DNA of 64,000 bases from Pseudomonas extremaustralis (GCF_900102035.1 NZ_LT629689.1:6296501-6360500), one strand, 5' to 3'. Numbered from the stretch's first letter, positions 1-10,773 are shown. The notes: generated by a model from the sequence alone, not told the origin. Numbers and translations: made by a program.

Positions 1-128
1 AATACGCCATCCTCCTTGATTCGCTCGAGCGTGCTGGGTTTATCAACACAGGCGCTGAGCATCAGGAAGAGTCCGGTTGCGATGAGCCATCTGGCACATC
101 GCGGGCGCAAAGCAGTTGGTGAGAACAT
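1..128 (-). CDS. mltF: Membrane-bound lytic transglycosylase F, N-terminal fragment
   Basis: Only the first 42 codons lie in the window; the gene runs off the left edge. Reading leftwards from an ATG at 126-128, the product has a basic N-terminus, a hydrophobic stretch and a lipobox (Leu-Ser-Ala-Cys), followed by [15 protein letters not shown], which matches the start of mature MltF as I know it. MltF is an outer-membrane-anchored murein hydrolase with a solute-binding-like domain and a transglycosylase domain. The divergent position next to purL is the usual Pseudomonas arrangement and supports the call. Catalytic residues are outside the window and cannot be checked. Confidence 0.85.
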   Translation of the reverse strand, partial: MFSPTALRPRCARWLIATGLFLMLSACVDKPSTLERIKEDGV

Positions 129-366
129 CTGCGCAGTATACGCAAACGGCCCACGGCGCCATATCTCGACAGCGGCGGACTTGTCTGCTAGCGCCGGCAA
201 AACGGGGCTGCAGCCCGCAGAAACGTGGCTTGGCGAACGATTGTGACGGTTAAAATATCTGCGTCCAATGCCTGGGATAACGCGTCGATACGGCGCAAAC
301 CGTGCCAACTGACGTCCGGCAGCGGCCACCGGTGCCGTTTCGGGTGCCGTTGACGACGGTTTACGC

Positions 367-372
367 TAGAAT
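367..372 (+). promoter_or_regulatory. Possible -10 element for purL
   Basis: TAGAAT lies 43 bases before the purL ATG in the mltF-purL divergent region (129-414). No good -35 hexamer is visible at the standard spacing, so this is a weak call. I see no recognisable operator or RNA element in the rest of this intergenic region. Confidence 0.3.
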
Positions 373-414
373 GCACGGCCTCAAAGCACACCCCTTCCCG
401 AGGCTGTCCCGAAG

Positions 415-3400
415 ATGTTGATCCTGCGCGGCGCTCCTGCCCTTTCTGCCTTTCGCCACAGCAAACTCCTTGAGCAACTGAGCCAGAAGGTTCCAGCTGT
501 TACAGGCTTGTATGCTGAATTTGCTCATTTCGCCGACGTGACCGGCGTCTTGACCGCCGACGAACAGCAAGTGCTGGCACGCCTTCTGAAGTACGGCCCA
601 AGCGTTCCCGTTCAAGAGCCGACCGGCCGCTTGTTCCTGGTTCTGCCACGGTTCGGCACCATTTCGCCCTGGTCGAGCAAGGCCAGCGATATCGCCCGTA
701 ACTGCGGCCTGGAAAAAATCCAGCGCCTGGAACGCGGCATCGCCTTCTATGTCGCCGGGCAGTTCAGCGAGGCTGAGGCCGAGCTGATCGCCAGCAGCCT
801 GCACGACCGCATGACCCAGATCATCGTCGGCCAGCTGGAACAGGCCGCCGGCCTGTTCAGCCACGCCGCGCCCAAGCCGCTCACCGCGATCGATGTGCTC
901 GGCGGTGGCCGTGCCGCCCTCGAGAAGGCCAACACCGAACTGGGCCTGGCCCTGGCCGAAGACGAGATCGACTACCTGGTCAACGCCTTCATCGGCTTGA
1001 AGCGCAACCCCCACGACATCGAACTGATGATGTTCGCCCAGGCCAACTCCGAGCACTGCCGTCACAAGATCTTCAACGCCAGTTGGGATATCGACGGCGA
1101 AAGCCAGGAAAAAAGCCTGTTCGGCATGATCAAGAACACCTACGTGATGCACAGCGAAGGCGTTCTGTCGGCTTATAAGGACAACGCCTCGGTGATCGTC
1201 GGCAGCGTCGCCGGCCGTTTCTTCCCGGACCCCGAGACCCGCCAGTACGGCGCGGTGCAGGAGCCGGTGCACATCCTGATGAAAGTCGAGACCCACAACC
1301 ACCCGACCGCGATTGCCCCGTTCCCGGGCGCAGCCACCGGTTCGGGCGGCGAGATCCGCGACGAAGGTGCCACCGGCCGTGGCGCCAAGCCCAAGGCGGG
1401 CCTGACCGGTTTCACCGTGTCCAACTTGCAGATCCCCGGCTTCGAACAGCCGTGGGAAGTGCCGTATGGCAAGCCTGAGCGCATCGTCACCGCGCTGGAC
1501 ATCATGATCGAAGGCCCCCTGGGCGGCGCCGCGTTCAACAACGAATTCGGCCGTCCGGCACTGACCGGTTACTTCCGTACGTTCGAGCAATCCATCACCA
1601 CCCCACGCGGCGACGAAGTGCGCGGCTACCACAAGCCGATCATGTTGGCCGGCGGCATGGGCAACATCCGTGAAGAACACGTCAAGAAAGGCGAGATCCT
1701 GGTCGGCTCCAAGCTGATCGTGCTCGGCGGCCCGGCGATGCTGATCGGCCTCGGCGGCGGCGCGGCCTCGTCCATGGCCACCGGCACCAGCTCGGCCGAC
1801 CTCGACTTCGCTTCCGTACAGCGCGAAAACCCAGAGATGGAGCGTCGCTGCCAGGAAGTCATCGACCGTTGCTGGCAGTTGGGTGACAAGAACCCCATCA
1901 GCTTCATCCATGACGTCGGCGCCGGCGGTCTGTCCAACGCCTTCCCGGAACTGGTCAACGACGGTGACCGTGGTGGCCGTTTCGAACTGCGCAACATTCC
2001 AAACGACGAGCCGGGCATGGCCCCGCACGAAATCTGGAGCAACGAATCCCAGGAACGTTACGTGCTGGCCGTCGGCGCCGACGACTTCGCGCGCTTCCAG
2101 GCCATCTGCGAACGCGAGCGTTGCCCGTTTGCCGTGGTCGGCGAAGCCACTGCCGAACCGCAACTGACCGTTACCGACAGCCACTTCGGCAACAGCCCGG
2201 TGGACATGCCCCTCGAAGTGCTGCTGGGCAAAGCCCCGCGCATGCACCGCTCGGCGGTACGCGAAGCCGAACTGGGCGATGATTTTGACCCAAGCGCGCT
2301 GGACCTGGCCGACAGCATCGAACGCGTGCTGCACCACCCGGCCGTGGCGAGCAAAAGCTTCCTGATCACCATCGGCGACCGCACCATCACCGGCCTGGTG
2401 GCCCGTGACCAAATGGTCGGTCCATGGCAGGTGCCGGTAGCCGACGTGGCCGTCACCGCCACCAGCTTCGACGTCTACACCGGCGAAGCCATGGCCATGG
2501 GCGAGCGCACGCCGCTGGCCCTGCTGGACGCCCCGGCGTCGGGCCGCATGGCCATCGGTGAAACCCTGACCAACATCGCTGCGTCGCGAATCGCCAAGCT
2601 GTCCGACATCAAACTGTCGGCCAACTGGATGTCCGCCGCCGGTCACCCCGGCGAAGACGCGCGCTTGTACGACACCGTCAAGGCTGTCGGCATGGAGCTG
2701 TGCCCGGAGCTGGGCATCACCATTCCGGTGGGCAAGGACTCGATGTCCATGGCCACCCGTTGGAACGATGAAGGCACCGACAAGAGCGTCACCTCGCCGC
2801 TGTCGCTGATCGTCACCGGTTTCGCGCCGGTCACCGACATCCGCCAGACCCTGACCCCGCAGCTGCGCATGGACAAGGGCACCACCGATCTGATCCTGAT
2901 CGACCTGGGCCGTGGCCAGAACCGCATGGGCGCGTCGATCCTTGCGCAAACCCATGGCAAGCTCGGCAAACACGCGCCGGACGTCGATGACGCCGAAGAC
3001 CTCAAAGCTTTCTTCGCGGTGATCCAGGGCCTCAACGCCGACGGTCACCTGCTGGCCTATCACGACCGTTCCGACGGCGGCCTGCTGACCAGCGTGGTCG
3101 AAATGGCCTTCGCCGGTCACTGCGGCCTGAACCTGGTGCTCGACAGCGTTGCCGAGGATGCGTCCGAGATCAACGGCATCCTGTTCAATGAAGAACTGGG
3201 CGCGGTGATCCAGGTGCGCCAGGACGCGACGCCTAACGTCCTCGCACAATTCAGCGCCGCTGGCCTGGGTGACTGCGTGGCGGTGATCGGCCAGCCGATC
3301 AACAACGGCCAGATCGACATCGTCTTCAACGGCGACACCGTGTTCGAAGGCCAGCGCCGCCTGCTGCAACGCCAGTGGGCCGAGACCAGCTACCAGATCC

Positions 3401-4311
3401 AGCGCCTGCGCGACAACGCCGACTGCGCGGAGCAGGAATTCGACGCGATCCTGGAAGAAGACAACCCGGGCCTGAGCATCAAGCTCAGCTTCGACGTCAA
3501 CCAGGACATCGCCGCGCCGTACATCAAGAAAGGCATCCGCCCACAGGTTGCCGTACTGCGTGAGCAGGGCGTCAATGGCCAGGTGGAAATGGCGGCAGCG
3601 TTCGACCGCGCCGGCTTCAATGCGATCGACGTGCACATGAGCGACATCCTCGCCGGTCGCGTCGACCTCAACGAGTTCAAAGGCCTGGTGGCCTGCGGCG
3701 GTTTCTCCTACGGCGACGTGCTGGGTGCCGGTGAAGGCTGGGCCAAGTCGGCCCTGTTCAACAGCCGTGCCCGCGATGCGTTCCAAGGGTTCTTCGAGCG
3801 CAACGACAGCTTCACCCTGGGTGTGTGCAACGGTTGCCAGATGATGTCCAACCTCCACGAGCTGATCCCTGGCAGCGAATTCTGGCCGCACTTCGTGCGT
3901 AACCGTTCCGAGCAGTTCGAAGCCCGTGTGGCCATGGTGCAGGTGCAGGAATCCAACTCGATCTTCCTGCAAGGCATGGCCGGTTCGCGCATGCCGATCG
4001 CCATCGCTCACGGTGAAGGCCATGCCGAGTTCGCCAGCGAAGAAGCCCTGCTCGAAGCCGACCTGTCCGGCTGCGTGGCCATGCGTTTCGTCGACAACCA
4101 CGGCAAGGTCACCGAGAGCTACCCGGCCAACCCGAACGGCTCGCCGCGCGGGATCACCGGCCTCACCAGCCGCGACGGTCGCGTCACCATCATGATGCCG
4201 CACCCGGAGCGTGTATTCCGTGGCGTGCAGAACTCGTGGCGCCCGGAAGAGTGGAGCGAAGACGGCGCCTGGATGCGCATGTTCCGCAACGCCCGCGTGT
4301 GGGTGAACTAA
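415..4311 (+). CDS. purL: Phosphoribosylformylglycinamidine synthase
   Basis: Makes FGAM from FGAR, ATP and glutamine in de novo purine synthesis (fourth step), in the cytoplasm. At 1298 residues it is the long single-chain form typical of gammaproteobacteria. It has an N-terminal PurS-like part, two tandem AIR-synthetase-like halves (for example the [10 protein letters not shown] and GKDSMSM segments), and a C-terminal class I glutamine amidotransferase. The amidotransferase nucleophile sits in GVCNGCQMM near residue 1137, with the HGEGH and PHPER motifs near the C-terminus. The ATG gives the expected start [13 protein letters not shown]. The NIF3-like gene follows after four bases and probably shares the transcript. 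Confidence 0.98.
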   Translation: MLILRGAPALSAFRHSKLLEQLSQKVPAVTGLYAEFAHFADVTGVLTADEQQVLARLLKYGPSVPVQEPTGRLFLVLPRFGTISPWSSKASDIARNCGLEKIQRLERGIAFYVAGQFSEAEAELIASSLHDRMTQIIVGQLEQAAGLFSHAAPKPLTAIDVLGGGRAALEKANTELGLALAEDEIDYLVNAFIGLKRNPHDIELMMFAQANSEHCRHKIFNASWDIDGESQEKSLFGMIKNTYVMHSEGVLSAYKDNASVIVGSVAGRFFPDPETRQYGAVQEPVHILMKVETHNHPTAIAPFPGAATGSGGEIRDEGATGRGAKPKAGLTGFTVSNLQIPGFEQPWEVPYGKPERIVTALDIMIEGPLGGAAFNNEFGRPALTGYFRTFEQSITTPRGDEVRGYHKPIMLAGGMGNIREEHVKKGEILVGSKLIVLGGPAMLIGLGGGAASSMATGTSSADLDFASVQRENPEMERRCQEVIDRCWQLGDKNPISFIHDVGAGGLSNAFPELVNDGDRGGRFELRNIPNDEPGMAPHEIWSNESQERYVLAVGADDFARFQAICERERCPFAVVGEATAEPQLTVTDSHFGNSPVDMPLEVLLGKAPRMHRSAVREAELGDDFDPSALDLADSIERVLHHPAVASKSFLITIGDRTITGLVARDQMVGPWQVPVADVAVTATSFDVYTGEAMAMGERTPLALLDAPASGRMAIGETLTNIAASRIAKLSDIKLSANWMSAAGHPGEDARLYDTVKAVGMELCPELGITIPVGKDSMSMATRWNDEGTDKSVTSPLSLIVTGFAPVTDIRQTLTPQLRMDKGTTDLILIDLGRGQNRMGASILAQTHGKLGKHAPDVDDAEDLKAFFAVIQGLNADGHLLAYHDRSDGGLLTSVVEMAFAGHCGLNLVLDSVAEDASEINGILFNEELGAVIQVRQDATPNVLAQFSAAGLGDCVAVIGQPINNGQIDIVFNGDTVFEGQRRLLQRQWAETSYQIQRLRDNADCAEQEFDAILEEDNPGLSIKLSFDVNQDIAAPYIKKGIRPQVAVLREQGVNGQVEMAAAFDRAGFNAIDVHMSDILAGRVDLNEFKGLVACGGFSYGDVLGAGEGWAKSALFNSRARDAFQGFFERNDSFTLGVCNGCQMMSNLHELIPGSEFWPHFVRNRSEQFEARVAMVQVQESNSIFLQGMAGSRMPIAIAHGEGHAEFASEEALLEADLSGCVAMRFVDNHGKVTESYPANPNGSPRGITGLTSRDGRVTIMMPHPERVFRGVQNSWRPEEWSEDGAWMRMFRNARVWVN

Positions 4312-4315
4312 GGCC

Positions 4316-4627
4316 GTGTACAAGCTCGCCTTCTTTGTGCCCGGCAGCCATGTGGAGGCGGTGAAAACCGCCGTCTTCGCAGCCGGCGGCGGGCGCATCG
4401 GCGACTACGACAGCTGCGCCTGGCAAGTGCTGGGCCAGGGCCAATTCCGCGCATTGGACGGCAGCCAGCCGTTTATCGGGCAAGTGGGCCAGGTTGAAGT
4501 GGTTGAAGAATGGAAGGTTGAGCTGGTGGTGGCCGATGAGCTGATCGTGGCCGTCGTGGCGGCGTTGAAGCTGAGCCATCCCTATGAGACGCCGGCGTAT
4601 GAAGTGTGGCAGTTGGCGAATTTCTGA
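4316..4627 (+). CDS. NIF3/YqfO-like small domain protein
   Basis: A 103-residue protein starting at a GTG four bases after the purL stop. The start YKLAFFVPGSHVEAVK and the end SHPYETPAYEVW match the small PII-like domain (often called YqfO or NIF3-like) that is inserted in, or stands apart from, NIF3 proteins; the HPYE(T)P motif is characteristic. No enzymatic function is established for the stand-alone form. Close spacing to purL suggests co-transcription, and the intrinsic terminator starting at 4649 closes the unit. Confidence 0.8.
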   Translation: MYKLAFFVPGSHVEAVKTAVFAAGGGRIGDYDSCAWQVLGQGQFRALDGSQPFIGQVGQVEVVEEWKVELVVADELIVAVVAALKLSHPYETPAYEVWQLANF

Positions 4628-4648
4628 TCTGTTGGCCGCATAAACAAG

Positions 4649-4685
4649 AAACCCGCTGGGCCTGTTTGGTCAGCGGGTTTTTTGC
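4649..4685 (+). terminator. Rho-independent terminator after purL unit
   Basis: Inverted repeat AACCCGCTG ... CAGCGGGTT with a 12-base loop, followed directly by a run of T. It lies 20 bases after the stop of the NIF3-like gene. Confidence 0.9.
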
Positions 4686-4718
4686 TGCTCGCAAGCAAAC
4701 CGAATTGCAAATCCCCCT

Positions 4719-4818
4719 GTAGGAGCGGGCTCGCCCGCGAAAAACGTCAACGATAACGCAGCGCTTTCAGATGGCCCGTGTCGTCTGTGAGTTTTTCGCG
4801 AGCAAGCTCGCTCCTACG
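4719..4818. repeat. REPIN copy 1 (two inverted REP sequences)
   Basis: Begins TGTAGGAGCGGGCTCGCCCGCGAA and ends TTCGCGAGCAAGCTCGCTCCTACG on the same strand, so two REP palindromes face each other across about 50 bases. This is the REPIN layout of fluorescent pseudomonads. An almost identical copy follows 160 bases later. The stretch 4628-5034 has no gene: it holds the terminator, these two repeats and short spacers. Confidence 0.9.
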
Positions 4819-4878
4819 GTTGTCGGGTGTTCGGAGATTTCTGATATGTCTCTCAGGTTGTCCCTCGGAACTCGTGTT

Positions 4879-4978
4879 GTAGGAGCGGGCTCGCCCGCGA
4901 AAAACGTCAACGATAACGCAGCGCCTTCAGGTGGCCCGTGTCGTCTGTGAGCTTTTCGCGAGCAAGCTCGCTCCTACG
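4879..4978. repeat. REPIN copy 2, tandem with copy 1
   Basis: Differs from the unit at 4719 by only about three substitutions over 100 bases. The similarity continues a few bases past the REP (GGTTGT.GGGTGTTCG), so the duplicated block extends beyond the REPIN itself. Confidence 0.9.
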
Positions 4979-5034
4979 GTTGTTGGGTGTTCGAAGCTTG
5001 TGTCATTCGCCTTTGTGGGTCGCTGGCCATTCGC

Positions 5035-8000
5035 TTACGGCGCAGGGGTCAGTTGCACTTGGGCGCGAATGGCATCGATCAAGGTGTTCTGGTAGACAAA
5101 GCGCTGCGGCGCCATGCCCCAGCGATCAATGAAAAACAGGCCCTGATCGTCCACTTGGATCGGGGTCGAGACGATTTCGCCAGTGCGGGATTTGTGCAGC
5201 AGATGAGTCTGTGCCATCGACGGGCGCTCGATCAGAAAGTGTCCGGGTTCCTTCAGTCGGGTCCGGTCCAGGGGGACGAACGCGGTGGGTTCGCGCCTGC
5301 CGGGTACGCCGAGTTCCAGGGTGAAGTCACTGCGCAGCGCTGCCCAGCGGGTTTCCAGGTTCGTCTCCCAGCGGCCGGGACGGATGTTGCTCGACAGCGA
5401 GGGGGCGGTATCGCGGATGTGCAGGCTGACCGCGCCTTGCAGTTCGGCCAGGCCGGGCACTTGCAGGTGGGTGTTGGTGTGAGCGCTGCCGATGAACGCC
5501 ACCCATTTGTGCGGGCCATGTGCCGCCTGGTCGGCGTTGATCACCTGGGAGGCAAAGTAGCTGAACATCTGGTGACGGGCCTCGGGGTTGGCGCCTTTGA
5601 CGTAGTAGCTGGCGGTGCAGTCGAGTGCGCGAATCCGCAGGCCGTGTTTGTTGGCTTGCTGGATCACTTCAAAATAACTGTTGGCACCGCTGTAGAGCGG
5701 CATGTGCCCGGCGTCCTGGCGTTTGAGGTAGTCCTTGAGAGTGGGCGAAAGGCGTTTTGACTGTCGGAATAGATCCAAGTCTGCCTGGTGCATGTCCGTG
5801 AGCACATGTTCGACGTACAGCGTTTCAAACTTCAGCGCCTTGAGGGTTTTCATGTGGTTGATGAGAAACGCTTTGCTCGATTGCGCGCTGTGGGCTTCGC
5901 CGATGACCAGCCCCGCCAGTTGGCTGTCGCTGACGGTTTGCATGAACGGCTCCGGCAGGGTTTGCCCGTTGAGCCGCGCCAGTTCGGGCCGGGCCGGCAG
6001 TGTCTGCGCGCTCAAATGCTGCTGGGCGTCCAGAGTGAGGCGGTCCCGCGTGCTTTTGAAGGCATAAAACGCTTTGCGGTGCGCGGCTGAGGGCAAATAG
6101 CGGGTATCCAGGCCACGGTACTGGTTTGATTGGATGAAGATGCTCTCGCGCAGCTCCGGGGCGATGTCGTAGTCGCTGTAATGGGAAACCGTCGGGGTGG
6201 GCGCCGCCGTGGACGAACCTGGCAGGTCGGCGGGTTTGTAGGATGTTTGCACTGCCAGCACGTAATCGGCGGTCGTGGTGTTGTCGATACGCACCCCCAC
6301 GGTCTGGCCGGCGCCGAGACCCTCTACGCGCACCGCGATGGCCGGGTGTAGATCGGCCAGCCCCGGTGTTTGATCGACGCTGGTCATGCGCGCCGGGTCG
6401 ACCAGGGCGATCCAGCGTTCGTCGGGCACGGCTTCGCTGTCGGCTTCCAGCACCTTGTGGGAATAGAAGTTGCGCAGCCCGGCGTCGCGTGCTGTGGTCG
6501 GCGGGGTATCGCCCAGGTTCAGGGCGTCGTCCAGGTGGTAGGAGGTCGAGGCGTCCAGCGCTTTGATCTTGAGGCCTTTGGCCGAGGCTTTACGCACCAG
6601 GGCCAGGTAGGAAGCGTCGGCGTTTTCGGCGATGCCCAGGGCTTTGTCGACGATCTTCAGATGGCGCTCGATATGCTTCCAGGATTTGCCGCTGTTGAGC
6701 TTCTCCAGTTTCGCGCGGAAGACATCGCCGGGCAGGTACTCCACGTACAGGCGCTTGAAGCCTTTTGCGATCAACCCATCGAGGTGTTCGATCACAGCCT
6801 GCAGACCGGCGACCGCGCCGGGGGCGGCACCGACGATCAGGTTCGGCGCTTGGGTGAAGGCCGGGTTGTCCATGAGCGCGGCGAGGGATGTATCCGCCGC
6901 GACCGCCGGTACTTCGGCGCGGGGACGCGCAGCCTGTTGGCTGAAAAAGTCCCGGGCATCCTTGCTCAGTTGATCGACCTGCTGTTGGTACACCTCGCGC
7001 AGCGGTTGCAGATCCCTGGCGGCGACTGCAAGGCTGAGGTGCGGATTGTCGTAGAGCCCTTCCCCTTGTCTGCTCAGCAGCGCCTTGAGTTCGGGGTTGA
7101 GCACGTGTTCCAACTTCTCGGCGTATTTGGCCGGCATCTCGTAGTTTTTCAGGGCGTCGGGCGAGTCCGGGACTTTTTCGTACTTCGGCGCGCCGCCGCT
7201 CACGCCGGTGCGTCTCCAGATGCCCTGGGCATCCGGCGCGGCCAGGCGGGTGGTCGAGACCAGCCTGCCGGTGGCCGGGTCGAGGCGATAGAGCAAATAG
7301 CGACCGATCGGGTCCGGGGTGTGATGGGCCCAGAGGAATTCGCCGTTGAACAGTACCGACTGCATGTCCAGAGGCGCGGGCGACGTCGGTTCGAGGGGGC
7401 TGATCAGCTTCAGCGCCGGGCTCTGCACGAGGCGTCGCGGGGCCTGGCGCGCGGCGGGCCGTACCAGGTGGTGCAAGGCGCCGAGGGCCGGCCGCAGATC
7501 GGTGAACAGCCCGCCGGCACTGTTGAGCAGGTAACCGATGAAATGCTCCAGGGCCTGGGCATTGTCGCCTTGGTGGTAGGCGTGCAGGGCGAGCATGGCG
7601 TCCTTGAACGCCAGCGCCAGGCCAACGCTCAGGCTCAGCAACGGGAAGGGCGCGGTGGCGACGGCGGCAACCCACTCCACGCAGGTCCAGAAGATGCCGC
7701 TGATCATCGTGGTGCGGTTGACGGTGGTGGCGTGCACGTCATCCAGGCGGCGTTGCAGCTTCAGGTCGTAGACCTCGCGCCGCAGGTCCTGTATCTGGGT
7801 TTGCGGGCGGATAGGGTCATGGCGTGGCGGGCTGGCGCTGGTTTTGTTCAGGTCTTCGGGCAGTTGGCGCCGGGCGTCTTCCAGATACGCGCGCACCCGC
7901 GCCTGGGATTGCACCGCGACGCGCTGCACCAGGTACCCGAGCATGCCGGGGAGTTTTTTCAGCAGGTAGTTGAACTGCCGGGCTTCGCGCAGGCTGATGC

Positions 8001-10773
8001 CGTCCGGGGCGTTGGGGGTGTAGAGCAGGGTCGGGTGATCGTCGTGGGTGAAGAGGTAGCAGCCGATCACCCATTCGCCGTCGAGGCTCAAGCGATGGAT
8101 CGCATGGTCGCGCCGGATCACCGGCGAGGTCTCGCCCATGCGCGAAATGCTGCGCTCCAGCCACTGCCGGTCGACCGAGGCGATATGCCCCTGCAGTTGG
8201 CACTCAAGGGCGGCGCTGCGCAGTTGCCCTTGGGTCAGGGCCAGGGTGGTGTCGCGCCGCAGGTCGTAGTCCGGGCTGCCGACGTTGAGCAGCCGGCTTT
8301 TGACCTCATTGATGTAGCGTTGGCCGATCCAGACCCCAGTGACCGAGCGCGCTACTTTTTCCGCCGTGAGTGCGCTCAGGTCCACGCCGTCGGGGCCTTT
8401 GAAGCGTGCCGAGCGTGAGAATTTCTCGTCGAGAAAGCCGATGCCGTCGGCATATCCGTCGCGGTACAGCTGGGTGTAGCTGATGGGCGCGGGCGTCGAG
8501 GAACCGATCAGCGCGGGGGGCGAATAGGCCCATACCGTGTCGGGGTCGACATCGTTGTGCGGTCGCCCCAACAAGCCGTTCAGGCGTTTGCGCGCCTGCT
8601 CGTGCAGGTAGGTGGTGAAGCTCGGTACGCGGGCTTCGGACAAGGGGTATTCAGTGTAGGCGCGCAAACCGCCCTCGGTGTCGTCGGCCAGCTTCATCAG
8701 GGTGCGTCGCGTGGCCAGCGGGGCCGAGCGGTACCAGCCGGGCGTGCTGAACTCATCGTCATCCAGGCGCGTGGCCAGCACATGGGTGGCCATGGCCTTG
8801 AGGCATTCGGCGTGGCTGACGGCCTGGCCGAAGCTGATTTCCCGATGTTCCAGGGCGTGAAACCTATAGCTCAGGCCGCTGAGCACTTGTTTCATCTTGT
8901 CGCGAAAGCGCAGGGCCACGCGGGTGATCAGGTAATCGGTCAGGGTACCGGGTGGCGAGGTGCGGCCGTCGTCCAGCGTCCAGCCGAGGATGTGGTTCTG
9001 GCAGGCGATTTCACTGTCGAACGCCTGGAACTGCTGCGCGCGTGGCGCCTCGGGCGTGCACAGCAACACGCGCTTGACCACTCCGTTGGCGTCGCGCTGG
9101 CGCAGCACCCAGAGGTCTTGCAACTGGGCTTCGTGCAGCGCCAGGGTCGAGGCGCTCAGGCGTGTATCGCTGCCTTGGCGCAGGCGCTGGATCAGCTCGA
9201 GATCCTGTTCGCTGAGATGCCCTTGCAGCATGGCGGCATAGGCCAGGGCGTTGATCCTGTGATCGAGCATCGCTTCAATCGCCTGGCAGGCCTCGGGTTT
9301 GGCTTGCAGTTGTTTTTGCAGAGCGTTGAAGTCCAGGCGCGGCTGCAAGGTCGCCAATTGCTGGACGAGCCAGGCGGGCGTCAGGGCTTGATAGACGTCG
9401 GGCAGGGGCGCGTCATCGTAGGTGAGGGTGGTCTTTTTCAGGAAGTCCGAGTCGGCGCGTTCATCGTCCGGGTGCAGGCCGCGCAGGGCCAGTTCGACCA
9501 GGCTGCGCTGGTGGGCATAGTCACCGATGGGGCTGACGAAGCGGCGGGTGGTGACCTGCAGTCGGTCCGGGTCCAGGTCGTGAATGTCCAGCTCATCGCT
9601 CAGGCGTTCCAGCCATTGGTGCCGGGCCAGGGCGTGCGGCGTGGTCAGGGGCACGAACACTTGCTCCAGGTTGTGCCGGGCCTGGTTGTAGTGATGCAGG
9701 TACTCGGCCAGCCGGGCGCGCCGAGTGGCGTTGGCGCTGCGGTACCAGTCGGGCGCGCTGTGTCGCAGCCAGCGGTCCAGCAGGGCCTGGGCGCGCCATT
9801 GCAGGCGTGGGCCGAGGTCGGGCACGGCGCTGGCGATGGCCTGGTCCAGTGCGCCGATCAGTGGTTGCGGGTCGTGGCCGGGATTGTCCACCAGGCTCAG
9901 GGCGCGGGCGATGTCTTCGCTGCGTTTGGCGATCAGCGCATTGTCGAGGTGTTTGAACAGCGGGTGGTCGCTGATCGGGGCCAACGCCAGCGGCCAGATC
10001 GCGTGCGGCGTCAGTGCGTGATAAGCGCTGGCGAGCAGGTTCATGAAGTGCTGGCGTTCGCTCGGCGCGCTGAGGCGCTGGAACAACTGGGTGTCGAGGT
10101 CGGCCAGTGCGTCGAAAAACTCGATCCCGCGTGACGGGGTGAACAGCGCCACACGGCCCACCGCCGGGGTCGATCGAAGGTCGGTCACCACCGGGCTGGC
10201 ATGTTGGGTGAGCACAAACGCCCCGGCCAGTTCGACGGTTTGCCCCTGGTACTGGAAAGTCAGTGCATACAACCCGGGGCGTTGGGTGAGCCCCAGTGGG
10301 ACGCGCTCGAGGATCGCCCGCTCCTCGGGATGCAACAGGCGATCCGCCGCGCCAAGTGCGGCCTCGTTGGCCAGGGCGGTGTAGCCGGCTTCAAAGGTCA
10401 TGAAGGAGGCGCGCGCTTTGCCGTCGATCTGCTCGCGTCGATCCATTTCCAGCAATTGGTTGTTCAGGCTGCTCCTGAGCGCGGTCAGCAAGGTCTGGCC
10501 TTCGGCGCTATGCAGATCGTTTTGGGCCAGGTCCTGGTAGAGCGCACGGCTCTTGGCCAGGAAGTGTTGGCGGTACTGGCGCAGATGGGTGTCCAGGCGT
10601 TCCAGGTAGGCCAGTTCGGCGGACGCTGTGTGGCTGGGCAGCAGCGGCGTCTCGACGTTGAGCAGGTGCTGGCCGATCAGGTTGAGTGAGCCTTTGATCT
10701 CGTCAAAGGCCAGGGCTGGGGGGGAAGTGCTCACGGGCACGGGCTCCATGCTGAGGGAAAGAGCCTTCAGCAT
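5035..10773 (-). CDS. Giant orphan toxin-like protein with two GExH-type C-terminal domains
   Basis: About 1912 residues from the ATG at 10771-10773. The longer reading frame starting at 10866 would overlap nagE; no clear Shine-Dalgarno decides the start. The first ~1000 residues are helical and carry repeated P-x-W-Y-R-S-A...R-R segments, as in Pseudomonas proteins with the DUF6543 ('dermonecrotic toxin') region. A hydrophobic segment (ISGIFWTCVEWVAAVATAPF, near residue 1080) may insert into membranes. At the C-terminus a domain with VIGEAHS, LYVEH and FIGSAHTNTH (roughly residues 1620-1790) resembles the Tiki/EreA/ChaN/PMT-C2 group of GExH proteins. A related domain (roughly 1310-1490) precedes it but reads IVGAAPG and LVDPARM at the equivalent places. 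No signal peptide, immunity gene or secretion genes are adjacent. Toxin function is inferred. Confidence 0.75.
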   Translation of the reverse strand: MLKALSLSMEPVPVSTSPPALAFDEIKGSLNLIGQHLLNVETPLLPSHTASAELAYLERLDTHLRQYRQHFLAKSRALYQDLAQNDLHSAEGQTLLTALRSSLNNQLLEMDRREQIDGKARASFMTFEAGYTALANEAALGAADRLLHPEERAILERVPLGLTQRPGLYALTFQYQGQTVELAGAFVLTQHASPVVTDLRSTPAVGRVALFTPSRGIEFFDALADLDTQLFQRLSAPSERQHFMNLLASAYHALTPHAIWPLALAPISDHPLFKHLDNALIAKRSEDIARALSLVDNPGHDPQPLIGALDQAIASAVPDLGPRLQWRAQALLDRWLRHSAPDWYRSANATRRARLAEYLHHYNQARHNLEQVFVPLTTPHALARHQWLERLSDELDIHDLDPDRLQVTTRRFVSPIGDYAHQRSLVELALRGLHPDDERADSDFLKKTTLTYDDAPLPDVYQALTPAWLVQQLATLQPRLDFNALQKQLQAKPEACQAIEAMLDHRINALAYAAMLQGHLSEQDLELIQRLRQGSDTRLSASTLALHEAQLQDLWVLRQRDANGVVKRVLLCTPEAPRAQQFQAFDSEIACQNHILGWTLDDGRTSPPGTLTDYLITRVALRFRDKMKQVLSGLSYRFHALEHREISFGQAVSHAECLKAMATHVLATRLDDDEFSTPGWYRSAPLATRRTLMKLADDTEGGLRAYTEYPLSEARVPSFTTYLHEQARKRLNGLLGRPHNDVDPDTVWAYSPPALIGSSTPAPISYTQLYRDGYADGIGFLDEKFSRSARFKGPDGVDLSALTAEKVARSVTGVWIGQRYINEVKSRLLNVGSPDYDLRRDTTLALTQGQLRSAALECQLQGHIASVDRQWLERSISRMGETSPVIRRDHAIHRLSLDGEWVIGCYLFTHDDHPTLLYTPNAPDGISLREARQFNYLLKKLPGMLGYLVQRVAVQSQARVRAYLEDARRQLPEDLNKTSASPPRHDPIRPQTQIQDLRREVYDLKLQRRLDDVHATTVNRTTMISGIFWTCVEWVAAVATAPFPLLSLSVGLALAFKDAMLALHAYHQGDNAQALEHFIGYLLNSAGGLFTDLRPALGALHHLVRPAARQAPRRLVQSPALKLISPLEPTSPAPLDMQSVLFNGEFLWAHHTPDPIGRYLLYRLDPATGRLVSTTRLAAPDAQGIWRRTGVSGGAPKYEKVPDSPDALKNYEMPAKYAEKLEHVLNPELKALLSRQGEGLYDNPHLSLAVAARDLQPLREVYQQQVDQLSKDARDFFSQQAARPRAEVPAVAADTSLAALMDNPAFTQAPNLIVGAAPGAVAGLQAVIEHLDGLIAKGFKRLYVEYLPGDVFRAKLEKLNSGKSWKHIERHLKIVDKALGIAENADASYLALVRKASAKGLKIKALDASTSYHLDDALNLGDTPPTTARDAGLRNFYSHKVLEADSEAVPDERWIALVDPARMTSVDQTPGLADLHPAIAVRVEGLGAGQTVGVRIDNTTTADYVLAVQTSYKPADLPGSSTAAPTPTVSHYSDYDIAPELRESIFIQSNQYRGLDTRYLPSAAHRKAFYAFKSTRDRLTLDAQQHLSAQTLPARPELARLNGQTLPEPFMQTVSDSQLAGLVIGEAHSAQSSKAFLINHMKTLKALKFETLYVEHVLTDMHQADLDLFRQSKRLSPTLKDYLKRQDAGHMPLYSGANSYFEVIQQANKHGLRIRALDCTASYYVKGANPEARHQMFSYFASQVINADQAAHGPHKWVAFIGSAHTNTHLQVPGLAELQGAVSLHIRDTAPSLSSNIRPGRWETNLETRWAALRSDFTLELGVPGRREPTAFVPLDRTRLKEPGHFLIERPSMAQTHLLHKSRTGEIVSTPIQVDDQGLFFIDRWGMAPQRFVYQNTLIDAIRAQVQLTPAP

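Noticed and set aside
361..4398. Long minus-strand open frame (1345 codons) opposite purL
   Set aside because: Mirror of a real gene in high-GC DNA: composition is biased to Val, His, Arg, Gln and Asp, without recognisable domains, while purL on the plus strand is fully conserved.
6370..10134. Long plus-strand open frames opposite the toxin gene (682 and 525 codons)
   Set aside because: Antisense shadows; low-complexity Gly/Val/Gln-rich translations, no ribosome sites, and they break up within the toxin gene.
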